Source: Frateuria_A sp051900415
GTDB taxonomy: Bacteria > Pseudomonadota > Gammaproteobacteria > Xanthomonadales > Rhodanobacteraceae
Direction: 5' to 3'
Assembly: GCF_051900415.1 (NCBI RefSeq)
Contig: NZ_JBHZGL010000004.1
Span: forward strand, 124,001 to 188,000
Length of the DNA stretch: 64,000 nucleotides
Part shown: positions 54,839-63,401 of the stretch, in pieces
Numbering within the stretch: position 1 is the stretch's first letter
Layout: each line of letters starts with the position of its first letter
Program-made: the position numbers and the translations under genes
Notes under the pieces: model-generated
What the model was told of the DNA's origin: nothing
Database searches by the model: none
What the model saw: the letters and a program-made list of their open reading frames with translations, nothing else

Positions 54839-56557
54839 TCAGCCGCCGGTCTTGCCGAGGTATCGCGCTCGCTTGGCGGGCTTGAGGTTGGCCAGGTCGA
54901 GCATCACCAGGCCGTCGACGCAACCGGAAAAGCCCGGGTCTTCGCCAAAGTCCAGGAACTGCACACCCTCGGGCTCGACCAGGTCGACGTACTGGCGATA
55001 GAGCACCGGCAGGCTTACGCCCAGCGCGTCCAGGTGGTGCTTGAGCTTGCCCAACCCCTCCTGCGCACCCAGACCTTCGAGGGCCTGGCGCACCAGCCCG
55101 ATCACGCCGGGTGAGATCACGAACGGCTGCCGCGCGGAGGCCAGGCCGGGCTTGCCGAAATAATGCTGATGCGCGGCGGCGATCCACTCGCGCGCCTCGC
55201 GGGGCAGATTGACCGACATGCTCACCGGACCGAACAGGTAACGCAGCTCCGGATGCCGCTGCAGGTAGAGGCCGATGCCCTGCCACAATTGGTCCAGCGC
55301 GCGCGAGCGCCAGTACGCCGGCGCGATGAAGCTGCGGCCCAGTTCCAGTCCCTGCGCCAGGCGCGACTCCAGCGCCGGCGAATAGTTGAAGAGACTTGCG
55401 GTGTAGAGCCCGCCCAGGCCGCGCTCGGCGATCAGCCGCCCGCCATGGCCGAAGCGATAGGAACCGACGATGCGCAGCGCGGCCGGGTCCCACAGCAGCA
55501 GGTGTTCGTAGTGCGGATCGAACGCGTCCAGGTCGCGCCGCGCGTTGGTGCCCTCGCCCACCTTGCGGAAGGTCAGTTCGCGCAGGCGGCCGATCTCGCG
55601 CAACACCGCGCTGTCGGCCGCGCCCTTGAACAGCCACGCCTGTTTGCCGTCGCTGAGGTCCGCCAGCTTCTCGCCCTGCCCCTGCAGCTCCGAAGCCACC
55701 CGTTCGGCCGGCTCAGGATGGGCCAGCGGCACCTGGCCACCGAAGATCAGTCCGCGCCGCCGACCGACGCGGTAGACGTGGCGGCGCATCAACCGGGCGG
55801 CCCGCTCGGGCGAATCGCCGCTGCGCTCGAACAACTCCTCCGCGCTGATCAGCGCGCCGACGCTGAGGCCGATCCGCCGCTTGATCGGTGCCACCGCCTC
55901 GCGCGGTAGCATGGCCGTGCTGAGCGGCTTGGCCAGCATCGACAGCCCGTAGAAGGCGGCCGAATTGCGCGCAGCCACGTGTACCGGCAGGACCGGTGCG
56001 CGGCTGTGCCTGGCCAGCCGCGCAAAACCGTCCGACCATTTGCCGTCACGCACGCCGCCCGGCCCCATGCGCGAGACCTCGCCCGCGGGAAACACGATCA
56101 ACGCGCTGCCCTGCGTCAGCGCGCGGTAGACGCCACGCAACCGCGAGGCCGCGCCCTTGCCGAACACATCCACCGGAAGCAACAGCCGGCGCAGCGGTTC
56201 GATCGCGGCAAGCCAGTCGTTGCCCAGGATCCGCACGTCGGGGCGCACCGAGCCGATCAGCTGCAGCAGCGCCAGCGCATCGACCATGCCCAATGGATGG
56301 TTGGCGACGACCAGCACCGGTCCCTCGGTCGGGATGTGCTCGCGCTCGCGCGGACTGACGTGATAACTCGCGCCGAGCACCTCCAGCGCACGCTCGACGA
56401 AATCGAAACCCTCGACCTTGCCCACGGCATCGAGCACGCGGTTGAAGCCCGCCTCGTCGGCCAGGCGCCCAAGCAAACCGGCTACCGGCCGGCGGAGCCG
56501 CGGATGTTGCGCCAGCCATGGCAGGCGTTCGACTAGGTTCCGTTCGACGCTGAGCAT
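54839..56557 (-). CDS. OlsF-like fused acyltransferase (lyso-ornithine lipid/GNAT)
   Basis: The 572-residue protein joins an N-terminal PlsC-like acyltransferase (about 60-290; site NHPLGMVDALALL near 85-97, FPAGEVSRM later) to a C-terminal GNAT-like domain resembling OlsB (about 310-570, with YFGKPGLASARQPFVISPGV). In bifunctional OlsF the two parts acylate ornithine and then the lyso-lipid, giving ornithine lipids. The order, both motifs and the length fit. Ornithine lipids replace phospholipids under phosphate limitation in many proteobacteria. AGGAGG lies 7 nt before the ATG at 56557. Hemolysin-like annotation is common for this family. No pho box was searched for. Confidence 0.82.
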   Translation of the reverse strand: MLSVERNLVERLPWLAQHPRLRRPVAGLLGRLADEAGFNRVLDAVGKVEGFDFVERALEVLGASYHVSPREREHIPTEGPVLVVANHPLGMVDALALLQLIGSVRPDVRILGNDWLAAIEPLRRLLLPVDVFGKGAASRLRGVYRALTQGSALIVFPAGEVSRMGPGGVRDGKWSDGFARLARHSRAPVLPVHVAARNSAAFYGLSMLAKPLSTAMLPREAVAPIKRRIGLSVGALISAEELFERSGDSPERAARLMRRHVYRVGRRRGLIFGGQVPLAHPEPAERVASELQGQGEKLADLSDGKQAWLFKGAADSAVLREIGRLRELTFRKVGEGTNARRDLDAFDPHYEHLLLWDPAALRIVGSYRFGHGGRLIAERGLGGLYTASLFNYSPALESRLAQGLELGRSFIAPAYWRSRALDQLWQGIGLYLQRHPELRYLFGPVSMSVNLPREAREWIAAAHQHYFGKPGLASARQPFVISPGVIGLVRQALEGLGAQEGLGKLKHHLDALGVSLPVLYRQYVDLVEPEGVQFLDFGEDPGFSGCVDGLVMLDLANLKPAKRARYLGKTGG

Positions 56558-56671
56558 GACCGCCTCCTGGTGTTTTCGCCCATGCTGGACGCCAAGTATG
56601 ACAGGCGCAGGACGGCTCTTGAGTGCCACCACGACACAAACATGCGCGTGCGCACGGTAGATCGCGGACAT

Positions 56672-56740
56672 CCGCAGGGCGGGTTTCAGCCCACCGGTTC
56701 TTTGCGGGAACAGGGATGGTGGGCTGAAGCCCGCCCTGCG
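56672..56740. repeat. GGGCGGGC-type palindrome (copy 2)
   Basis: CCGCAGGGCGGGTTTCAGCC and its partner GGCTGAAGCCCGCCCTGCG form a hairpin around a 30-nt loop. It lies between the marC stop and the OlsF-like gene. Confidence 0.78.
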
Positions 56741-56753
56741 AAAGCAGCCTGCG

Positions 56754-57362
56754 TCAGACCTGCATATGCAGGAACGCCGCCACGCCGCCCATGAACATCT
56801 GCACCGACAGCGCGATCAGCAGCATGCCCATCACGCGCTCGAGCGCGGTCAGCACGCTCTCGCCGAGCCAGCGGAACAAATAGGTGGAGGACAGCAAGAT
56901 TGCCGAGGTCGCCAGCCAGGCCAGCAGCAGCGCCGTGGCCCAATCGGCGGTACGGCCCGGCGAGGTATTGGTCAGCAGCAGCAGCGCGGCCATCGCCGAC
57001 GGGCCGGCGACGCCGGGGATCGCCATCGGAACGATGAAGGGCTCGCCTTCGCCCGGCTTGCCGAAAATGCCGCCCTCCGGCGGCGGGAACACCATCCGGA
57101 TGCCGATCAGGAACAGCACGATGCCGCCGGCAATGCTGATCGACTCCTGACGCAGCTGCAGCAGCTTGAGGATGTGCTGTCCACCGATCAGGAAACCCAG
57201 CAGCACTCCCAGCGCGATCAGAAGCTCCCGGATCATCACCACGCGCCGGCGCTTGGGCGGCACGTGCTTGAGCAGACTCAGGAAGAAAGGGATGTTGCCG
57301 AGCGGATCCATGATCAGGAACAGCAAGATGCCCGCCGAGAGGGTGGTCATCTGCGTTTCCAT
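56754..57362 (-). CDS. MarC family integral membrane protein
   Basis: This 202-residue six-helix inner membrane protein is of the MarC/YhgN family, now usually described as of unknown transport function. It has LFLIMDPLGNIPFFLSLLK at the start, the conserved GGIVLFLIGIRMVFPP, VPMAIPGVAGPSAMAALLL and a final MGMLLIALSVQMFMGG. MarC is no longer thought to mediate multiple antibiotic resistance. It is upstream of the OlsF-like gene on the same strand, separated by a palindrome. Confidence 0.92.
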   Translation of the reverse strand: METQMTTLSAGILLFLIMDPLGNIPFFLSLLKHVPPKRRRVVMIRELLIALGVLLGFLIGGQHILKLLQLRQESISIAGGIVLFLIGIRMVFPPPEGGIFGKPGEGEPFIVPMAIPGVAGPSAMAALLLLTNTSPGRTADWATALLLAWLATSAILLSSTYLFRWLGESVLTALERVMGMLLIALSVQMFMGGVAAFLHMQV

Positions 57363-57395
57363 GGCGCATTTCCTTTTATCGAGACTGGAACAGCA

Positions 57396-57471
57396 TTGTA
57401 GGAGCCCGCTTGCGGGCGATGCCTTTTTGTACGGCCTGGAAAGGCATCGCCCGCAAACGGGCTTCTACAGG
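57396..57471. repeat. GTAG-type REP inverted pair (copy 7, CCCGC subtype)
   Basis: TTGTAGGAGCCCGCTTGCGG and GGCGATGCCTTT meet their reverse complement (GGGCTTCTACAGG, slightly decayed). It is the same subtype as the copy at 20290, between the SDR gene and marC. Confidence 0.85.
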
Positions 57472-57481
57472 GTTATCGGGC

Positions 57482-58249
57482 TCAGGGCTGGCGCAGGTCC
57501 AGCATCGCGCCGCGTGCGGCGTTGCCTTGAGGTCCAAGCAGCCACACCGCCGCGTCGGCCGCCGCATCGGGCAGCGGCTGGGTGTTGGGGTCTTCGCCGA
57601 AATACGCCAGGTGCCGCATCGCCGTGCGCATCGGCGCGGGCAGCAGCGCATGCGTGCGGATGGCGGTGCTGTCGGTTTCCTGGTGCAGGATCTCGACGAG
57701 ACGTTCCAGTGCCGCCTTGGACACGCCGTAGGCGCCCCAGTGCGCGCGGTTGACCAGCTCCGGGTTGTCCAGCACGAACACCACCGATGCGTCGGGCGCC
57801 TTGGCCAGCAGCGGCAGGCAGGCCTGGGTCAGGGCGAACGGTGCGGACACGTTGATGTGCATCGTGCGCAGCCACTCGTCCGGCTTGTGCATGTTGATCG
57901 GGGTGAGGCCGCCGAAGCTGGCGGCGCAGTGCACGATGCCGTCCAGGCGGCCGAGGTCGCGCTCCAGTCCGTCGGCCAGCGCCTCGTAGTCGCGCGGCGT
58001 GGCGGCTTCCATGTCCAGCGGATGGATCACCGGCTCGGGCAGGTGTTCGGCCACGATCAGGTCGTAGAGCTGCTCGAGCTGGCGCTTGCGCTTGCCGGTG
58101 ATCACCAGGGTGGCGCCTGCGCGCGCCGCGGCCAGCGACACCGCGCGGCCAAGCCCGCCGTAGGCACCGGTGACCAGCACCACCCGACCGGCCAGGCTGT
58201 CGGCCGCGGGCGCGATGTCCTGCGGCAGGCGTGCGATCGGCAGCGTCAT
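57482..58249 (-). CDS. Short-chain dehydrogenase/reductase, YciK-like
   Basis: The 255-residue SDR has the NAD(P) motif VTGAYGGLGRAVSLAAARAG (27-46) and the catalytic Tyr/Lys in WGAYGVSKAALE. The usual catalytic serine segment reads VVFVLDNPELVNRAHWGAY, with Asp-Asn in place of Ser. The overall order matches E. coli YciK, whose substrate is not settled. Either the serine role is taken by another residue or the enzyme is altered. Its ATG overlaps the grxD stop by four bases, so it is translationally coupled to the glutaredoxin gene. Confidence 0.85.
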   Translation of the reverse strand: MTLPIARLPQDIAPAADSLAGRVVLVTGAYGGLGRAVSLAAARAGATLVITGKRKRQLEQLYDLIVAEHLPEPVIHPLDMEAATPRDYEALADGLERDLGRLDGIVHCAASFGGLTPINMHKPDEWLRTMHINVSAPFALTQACLPLLAKAPDASVVFVLDNPELVNRAHWGAYGVSKAALERLVEILHQETDSTAIRTHALLPAPMRTAMRHLAYFGEDPNTQPLPDAAADAAVWLLGPQGNAARGAMLDLRQP

Positions 58250-58572
58250 GCGCGCACCGCGCCGCTGACGTCCAGGGCCATGCGGGCCAGTTCGCCGGAG
58301 GACTTCAGGTCCTCGACGATGTCGCAGCCGCCGATCAGCTCGCCCTGGATGAACAGCTGCGGGAAGGTCGGCCAGTTGGCGAAGTGCGGCAGCGCGGCAC
58401 GCACTTCCGGGTCGGCCAGTACGTTCACGGCATGGACGCTTGCACCCGAGTCCTTGAGCGCCTGCGCGGCGCGGGCGGAAAAGCCGCACATCGGGAACTG
58501 CGGCGTGCCCTTCATGAAAAGCACCATGGGGTGATCGGCGAGCACCGCCTTGATTCGCTCGTTAACGTCCAT
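58246..58572 (-). CDS. grxD: Monothiol glutaredoxin GrxD (Grx4 type)
   Basis: GrxD binds a [2Fe-2S] cluster with glutathione and delivers it to apo-proteins. The 108-residue product has the CGFS monothiol motif at 29-32 in PMCGFSARAAQAL, the TFPQLFI cis-proline segment and ELIGGCDIVEDLKSSGEL. It starts upstream of and overlaps the SDR gene. sodB is divergent 110 nt away, another iron-dependent oxidative-stress gene. The grouping in the order SDR-grxD-sodB is common in Lysobacterales as I recall. Confidence 0.96.
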   Translation of the reverse strand: MDVNERIKAVLADHPMVLFMKGTPQFPMCGFSARAAQALKDSGASVHAVNVLADPEVRAALPHFANWPTFPQLFIQGELIGGCDIVEDLKSSGELARMALDVSGAVRA

Positions 58573-58685
58573 AGCTCGGGGGTTCTACAATGCGTGCAGG
58601 ACCACAAGTGTACCAGCCGCACACGGCCCGCCGCCCGGCAGGCCCGCCCGGCTTCCCCTTAGCTGCAAGCCCAAGGAGTCCCTCA

Positions 58686-59264
58686 ATGGCGATCGAACTT
58701 CCCCCCCTTCCGTACGAAAAGAACGCGCTGGAGCCGCACATCTCCGCCGAGACGCTCGAGTTCCATCACGACAAGCACCACGCCGCTTACGTGACCAACC
58801 TCAACAAGCTGATCGCGGGCACCGAGTTCGAGGGGATGGCGCTTGAGGAGATCGTCCGCAAGTCGTCCGGTGGCGTGTTCAACAACGCCGCGCAGACCTG
58901 GAACCACACCTTCTACTGGAACTCGATGAAGCCCAACGGCGGCGGCGAGCCGACCGGCAAGCTGGCCGACGCGATCAACAAGGCGTTCGGCTCGGTCGAC
59001 AAGTTCAAGGAAGAGTTCGCCAAGATGGGCGCGAGCAACTTCGGCTCGGGCTGGACCTGGCTGGTGCAGCGTCCGGACGGTTCGCTGGGCATCGTCAACA
59101 CGTCCAACGCCGGCACGCCGATCACCGGCAGCGACAAGCCGCTGTTCACCTGCGACGTGTGGGAGCACGCCTACTACATCGACTATCGCAACGCGCGCCC
59201 GAAGTATCTGGAGAACTTCTGGAACGTGGTGAACTGGGAATTTGCCGCCAGCAACATGGCGTGA
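58686..59264 (+). CDS. sodB: Iron superoxide dismutase
   Basis: SodB dismutates superoxide in the cytosol. The 192-residue product has the metal ligands His27 (FHHDKHHAAYV), His74 (AAQTWNHTFYW), and Asp and His in CDVWEHAYYIDY. Gln70 in the AAQ segment is the iron-type selector. AAGGAG lies 7 nt before the ATG. A strong terminator follows 7 nt after the stop, so it is monocistronic. It is divergent from grxD. Classic regulation by Fur or by a small RNA could not be tested by eye. Confidence 0.96.
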   Translation: MAIELPPLPYEKNALEPHISAETLEFHHDKHHAAYVTNLNKLIAGTEFEGMALEEIVRKSSGGVFNNAAQTWNHTFYWNSMKPNGGGEPTGKLADAINKAFGSVDKFKEEFAKMGASNFGSGWTWLVQRPDGSLGIVNTSNAGTPITGSDKPLFTCDVWEHAYYIDYRNARPKYLENFWNVVNWEFAASNMA

Positions 59265-59271
59265 AACAAAA

Positions 59272-59296
59272 AGCGGAGCCATCGGCTCCGCTTTTT
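59272..59296 (+). terminator. Terminator of sodB
   Basis: AGCGGAGCC and GGCTCCGCT form a 9-bp stem with a 3-nt loop followed by TTTT. It begins 8 nt after the sodB stop. Confidence 0.9.
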
Positions 59297-59351
59297 CGTA
59301 GGGTGGGCCTCAGCCCTTTCCAGCGGGTGGGCCGAAGCCACGCCCGCTACC
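59296..59351. repeat. GGGCGGGC-type palindrome (copy 3, decayed)
   Basis: CGTAGGGTGGGCCTCAGCCC faces GGGTGGGCCGAAGCCACGCC, giving a weaker hairpin. It overlaps the last codon of the SulP gene. Confidence 0.65.
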
Positions 59352-60849
59352 CCAGTCGGTCGTCGGCCAGGTGGTAATGCGGATCCCTGGCCGGATCGAC
59401 CTCGACCATGCTGCCGGCCTTGTGCAGCAATTCGGCGCAGTCCGTGCTCAGGTGCCGCAGGTGCAAACGCTTGCCGAGCTTCTGGTAGCGCTCGGCCAGC
59501 GCATCGATTGCCTCGATGGCCGAATGGTCCATCACCTTGGCGCGGCCGAATTCCACGACGACCTCCGCGGGGTCGTTCTTTGGCGAAAACAGGTTCTGGA
59601 AGTTCTTGGCCGAGGCGAAGAACAGCGTTCCCTCCAGCTCATAGACCCTGGTGTCATCGGCCTCCAGCCGGGTGCGTACGGCAATCTGACTGGCATGCTG
59701 CCAGGCGAACACCAGCGCGGAGATCACCACCCCCAGCACCACGGCGACCGCCAGGTCGGTGAAGATGGTCACCACCGTGACCGCCACGATCACCAGCGCA
59801 TCGGCCCGCGGCACCTTGCCCAGCACGCGCACGCTGCCCCACTCGAACGTCTTGGCCGACACCACGAACATCACGCCGATCAGCGCAGCCAGCGGAATGC
59901 GCTCGATCAGGCTGGAACCGAACAGGATGAAGCTGAGCAACCCCAGCCCCGCCACCACGCCGGACAGGCGATGGGTGGCGCCCGCGCCGACGTTGATCAT
60001 GCTCTGTCCGATCATGGCGCAACCGCCCATGCCGCCGAACAGCCCGGTGACCACGTTGGCGGTGCCCTGCGCGAGGCATTCCCGGTTGGGCTTGCCGCGT
60101 GTGTCGGTCATCTCATCGATCAGGTTGAGCGTGAGCAGCGACTCGATCAGGCCCACCGTGGCCATGATCAGCGCGTACGGGAACACGATGCGCAACGTGG
60201 CCAGGTTCCACGGCACATCCGGCAGGTGGAAGCTGGGCAGGCCTCCCTTGATCGAGGCAAGGTCGCCAACCGTGCGCGTCTGGATGCCGGCAACGTTCGT
60301 CAACAACGCGATCGCCACGATCGCCACCAGGGCCGAGGGCACGGTACGGGTCAGGCGCGGCAGCAAGTAAATGATCGCCATCGCCAGGGTGACCAGCCCC
60401 AGCATGGTCCACAGCGCCTGCCCGCTCACCCATTGCCCGTGCTGCTGGAAGTGCGGCAGCTGGGCCAGGAAGATCACGATCGCCAGGCCGTTGACGAAAC
60501 CGAGCATCACCGGGTGCGGCACCATGCGAATGAACTTGCCCAGCCGCAAGGCGCCGAACAGCAATTGCAGCAGGCCCATCAAGACAACGGCTGCGAACAG
60601 GTATTGCACGCCGTGCTGCACCACCAACGCCACGATCACCACGGCGATCGCCCCGGTGGCGCCCGAGATCATGCCCGGACGGCCGCCCAGCATCGCCGTG
60701 ATAAGGCACATCATGAAGGCGGCATACAGGCCGGTGAGAGGATTGACGTGGGCGATCACGGCAAAGGCGATCGCCTCGGGGACCAGCGCGAACGCGACAG
60801 TCAGGCCGGACAGGACGTTGTTCCTGACCAGGGTCGGGGAGAGCTTCAT
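59347..60849 (-). CDS. SulP family anion transporter with STAS domain
   Basis: This 500-residue inner membrane transporter carries sulfate, bicarbonate or another anion. Ten to fourteen helices fill residues about 10-400, beginning VLSGLTVAFALVPEAIAFAV, with GMISGATGAIAVVIVALV and FGGMGGCAMIGQSMINVGAG as core motifs. A STAS domain (about 410-490) follows, with VMDHSAIEAIDALAERYQ. The GGCAMIGQS segment is shared by BicA-like bicarbonate transporters and by sulfate transporters, so the ion is not decided. It appears monocistronic; about 400 nt of gap precede it. Confidence 0.92.
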   Translation of the reverse strand: MKLSPTLVRNNVLSGLTVAFALVPEAIAFAVIAHVNPLTGLYAAFMMCLITAMLGGRPGMISGATGAIAVVIVALVVQHGVQYLFAAVVLMGLLQLLFGALRLGKFIRMVPHPVMLGFVNGLAIVIFLAQLPHFQQHGQWVSGQALWTMLGLVTLAMAIIYLLPRLTRTVPSALVAIVAIALLTNVAGIQTRTVGDLASIKGGLPSFHLPDVPWNLATLRIVFPYALIMATVGLIESLLTLNLIDEMTDTRGKPNRECLAQGTANVVTGLFGGMGGCAMIGQSMINVGAGATHRLSGVVAGLGLLSFILFGSSLIERIPLAALIGVMFVVSAKTFEWGSVRVLGKVPRADALVIVAVTVVTIFTDLAVAVVLGVVISALVFAWQHASQIAVRTRLEADDTRVYELEGTLFFASAKNFQNLFSPKNDPAEVVVEFGRAKVMDHSAIEAIDALAERYQKLGKRLHLRHLSTDCAELLHKAGSMVEVDPARDPHYHLADDRLG

Positions 60850-61256
60850 GGGAAACCTTCGAACAGCAACGGATCGCGCCTCCGCGATGGCTGCAGAGGG
60901 CGTTCCGTGGGACGCGGGGAGCGCAGCGACCGATGACCGCGCGCAGGAGGAAACGTGCTGTAGCGAAGGCGACTTACACTGGCGGAGACTCTCGCGCTGT
61001 TGCGCGGCCGCGCAATCCGGCCGCGCAGGATAGCAGATGCACGCAGGACATCCGAGGCGAAGGCCGGGGCACGCCAACGCGCTTTCGTAGGGTGGGCTTC
61101 AGCCCACCAGCCGCCCCCCGGAAAAGACGCGGCGGCTGAAGCCTACCTACTCGACTGCGTCCGGCGACTTCGAGAGCCATCGCAGGAACTCGCCTTTCGG
61201 CGACCGCCGTCATACGCGTCGCACGTAGGCAGGCCCCTGCAAACGCTTCAGACAGG
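60850..61256. other. Gap with a GGGCGGGC-type palindrome
   Basis: No gene is visible between the SulP start and the purK stop. The 61086-61150 segment is a repeat. The rest has no reading frame with a ribosome binding site and no clear promoter pattern. Confidence 0.5.
61086..61150. repeat. GGGCGGGC-type palindrome (copy 4)
   Basis: CGTAGGGTGGGCTTCAGCCC and a decayed partner GGCGGCTGAAGCCTACCTAC are arranged around GCCGCCCCCCGG. Same family as the copies at 49055, 56672 and 59296. Confidence 0.7.
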
Positions 61257-62411
61257 TTACGCGAGCACCTGCAGCACGGGGCTGGCCTGGTCGTCACGGC
61301 CCAGCAAACCGGCGACATGCGCGACGCGCCCGGCCAGTGCGCCCTCGTCGGGTGCGCAGACGGTGGCATGTCCCACCTTGCGACCGGGGCGCGCCTGCTT
61401 GCCGTAGTCATGCCAGTGCGCGTCGGTCGTGGTCAGCACTGGCGCGGGATCGGGCAGATCGCCGATCCAGTTGAACATGCACGACAGCCCGCGGGCACCA
61501 GTGTCGCCCAGGGGCATGCCGAGCACCGCGCGCACGTGGTTCTCGAACTGGCTGGTGTGCGCACCCTCGATGGTCCAATGGCCCGAGTTATGGACGCGCG
61601 GGGCCATTTCGTTGCCCAGCAGCTGACCGTCCTTGACGAACAACTCCAGTGCGAACACGCCCACGTACTCCAGCCGCTCGGCCAGCGTGCGGGCCAGGTC
61701 GGTGGCGCGGCGTTGCAGTTCGTCGATGTCGGGGGCTGGCGCCAGGCTCAGGCTCAGCACACCGTCCGTGTGCCAATTGCGGGTCAGCGGCCAGGTACGG
61801 AAATCACCCTCGCGGCTACGCACGGCGATCACGGAGAGCTCGCGCTCGAACGGCACGAACGCTTCCAGGATCAGCCCATGCACGGCGCCCTGCGCGCCCA
61901 GGGCGTCCCATGCGGCGTCGGCGTCGGCGGCCGCCTTCAGGCGGAACTGACCCTTGCCGTCGTAACCCAGGCGGCGGGTCTTGAGGATGGCCGGGGCGCC
62001 GACCTCGGCGATCGCACGGTCGAGGTCATCACGGGTGTCCACGGCCACGAACGCAGGCGTATCGAGCCCGCATTCGCGGAACAACGTCTTCTCGGCAAGC
62101 CGGTCCTGTGCCACGGCCAGCGCGCCAGGCACCGGCGACACGGCCACGCGCCCGGCCAGCCAGTGCGCGGTCTCGGCCGGTACGTTCTCGAAATCGAATG
62201 TCACCACGTCGACCATCGCGGCAAAGCGATCCAGCGCCTCGTAATCCTTCCAGTCGGCGACCACCAGCGGCGCGACCTGCCCGGCGCAGGCGTCGGCGAC
62301 GCTGTCGACCACCAGCGTCTTGACGCCCAGCGGCGCGGCGGCGAGCGCCAGCATGCGCGCCAGCTGGCCGCCGCCCAGAATGCCCAGCACGGGTTGACGG
62401 CGCGGGCTCAT
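61257..62411 (-). CDS. purK: N5-carboxyaminoimidazole ribonucleotide synthase PurK
   Basis: PurK makes N5-CAIR from AIR, ATP and bicarbonate in purine synthesis. The 384-residue ATP-grasp enzyme begins VLGILGGGQLARMLALAAAP and has DVVTFDFENVPAETAHWL, KTRRLGYDGKGQFR and the active EMAPRVHNSGHWTIEGA. Its ATG overlaps the purE stop by four bases. The PurE-PurK pair defines the bacterial route, in contrast to the single-enzyme vertebrate one. No purine genes beyond the pair are visible. Confidence 0.97.
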   Translation of the reverse strand: MSPRRQPVLGILGGGQLARMLALAAAPLGVKTLVVDSVADACAGQVAPLVVADWKDYEALDRFAAMVDVVTFDFENVPAETAHWLAGRVAVSPVPGALAVAQDRLAEKTLFRECGLDTPAFVAVDTRDDLDRAIAEVGAPAILKTRRLGYDGKGQFRLKAAADADAAWDALGAQGAVHGLILEAFVPFERELSVIAVRSREGDFRTWPLTRNWHTDGVLSLSLAPAPDIDELQRRATDLARTLAERLEYVGVFALELFVKDGQLLGNEMAPRVHNSGHWTIEGAHTSQFENHVRAVLGMPLGDTGARGLSCMFNWIGDLPDPAPVLTTTDAHWHDYGKQARPGRKVGHATVCAPDEGALAGRVAHVAGLLGRDDQASPVLQVLA

Positions 62412-62911
62412 GCGCGCGGGTCCGGCTGGTCGAGCACGCTTTGCGTCTGATTCGCACGGTAGGCTTCCAGCGCCTGCGCGATGGCCCGGTCATGTAGCGC
62501 CAGCACGGAGGCGGCCAGCAAACCCGCGTTCACCGCGCCGGCGCGGCCGATCGCCAACGTGCCGACCGGGATGCCTGCCGGCATCTGCGCGATCGAAAGC
62601 AGCGAGTCCATGCCGTTGAGCGCCTTGGACTGGACCGGCACGCCCAGCACCGGCAGCCGCGTCTTGGCCGCCAGCATGCCTGGCAGGTGGGCGGCTCCGC
62701 CGGCGCCGGCAACGATCACCTCGATCCCGCGACCGACGGCCTCTTCGGCATAGCGAAACAGCAGGTCGGGCGTGCGATGGGCGGACACTACGCGCACCTC
62801 GTGCGGCACGCCCAACTGGTCAAGAACGGCAGCGGCGTGCTCCATGGTTTCCCAGTCCGATCGGGAACCCATCACCACGCCCACACGGGCCGGCTTGGCG
62901 GTCGAAGTCAT
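62408..62911 (-). CDS. purE: N5-carboxyaminoimidazole ribonucleotide mutase PurE
   Basis: PurE moves the carboxyl group of N5-CAIR to give CAIR. The 167-residue class I PurE has GVVMGSRSDWETMEHAA, VVSAHRTPDLL with the catalytic His45, VIVAGAGGAAHLPGMLAA and VQSKALNGMDSLLSIAQMP. It precedes purK and is translationally coupled by the ATGA overlap. The gene is divergent from the Trm112-like gene 57 nt away. Confidence 0.97.
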   Translation of the reverse strand: MTSTAKPARVGVVMGSRSDWETMEHAAAVLDQLGVPHEVRVVSAHRTPDLLFRYAEEAVGRGIEVIVAGAGGAAHLPGMLAAKTRLPVLGVPVQSKALNGMDSLLSIAQMPAGIPVGTLAIGRAGAVNAGLLAASVLALHDRAIAQALEAYRANQTQSVLDQPDPRA

Positions 62912-62968
62912 GGTTCTGCCATCCCAAAAGGGCTATTGTACGGGCTTTCCGCACGACACCCCACCGCC

Positions 62969-63241
62969 ATGGACAAGCGCCTGCTCGATATCCTGTGCTG
63001 CCCGGTCAGCAAGACGCCCGTCCGTCTGCTCGCGCGTGGAGAGCTGGAAGCGATCAACACCGCCATCGAGCGCGGCGAGGTCGACACCGTCGCAGGTGCG
63101 CGCGTCCAGCAACGGCTGGGTGAAGGCCTCATCACCGTGGACCGCAAGGTGGTCTACCGGGTCGACGACGGCATCCCGGTCATGCTCCCCGAGGAAGGCA
63201 TCGGGACGGTGCAGTTGAAGGACTTTCCGGCAACTGCCTGA
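62969..63241 (+). CDS. Trm112-like zinc-ribbon family protein
   Basis: The 90-residue protein belongs to the Trm112/YcaR family, small proteins that activate methyltransferases in eukaryotes and are largely uncharacterised in bacteria. It has LLDILCCPVSKTPVRLL with the CCP motif and IPVMLPEEG, and a Val/Thr-rich middle. It is longer than E. coli YcaR (60 residues) by an inserted helical stretch (about 28-55). The zinc cysteines of the eukaryotic ribbon are only partly kept. No methyltransferase gene is beside it. Confidence 0.88.
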   Translation: MDKRLLDILCCPVSKTPVRLLARGELEAINTAIERGEVDTVAGARVQQRLGEGLITVDRKVVYRVDDGIPVMLPEEGIGTVQLKDFPATA

Positions 63242-63277
63242 AACGACTTTTCGAAAAAGTGAACGGCGCCATCCTTT

Positions 63278-63302
63278 TACACATGGCGTGGACTAATGTG
63301 TA
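63278..63302. promoter_or_regulatory. Nested inverted repeats between Trm112-like and DUF1631 genes
   Basis: TACACAT (63278-63284), 11 nt, then ATGTGTA (63296-63302) is a perfect inverted repeat. Around it lies GTGAACG (63259-63265) with CGTTCAC (63318-63324), centred almost at the same base. It is 100 nt upstream of the DUF1631 start. The double palindrome is a regulator-site candidate. Confidence 0.45.
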
Positions 63303-63401
63303 CGCCAGTGCATGAGTCGTTCACGTTTCCTCGCTTAAGGTCCAATTTCGCGTGGCCGGGCAGCCGTGGTCGTCGGCAAGGGATGCTTCAGGGGTGTGGC
63401 G

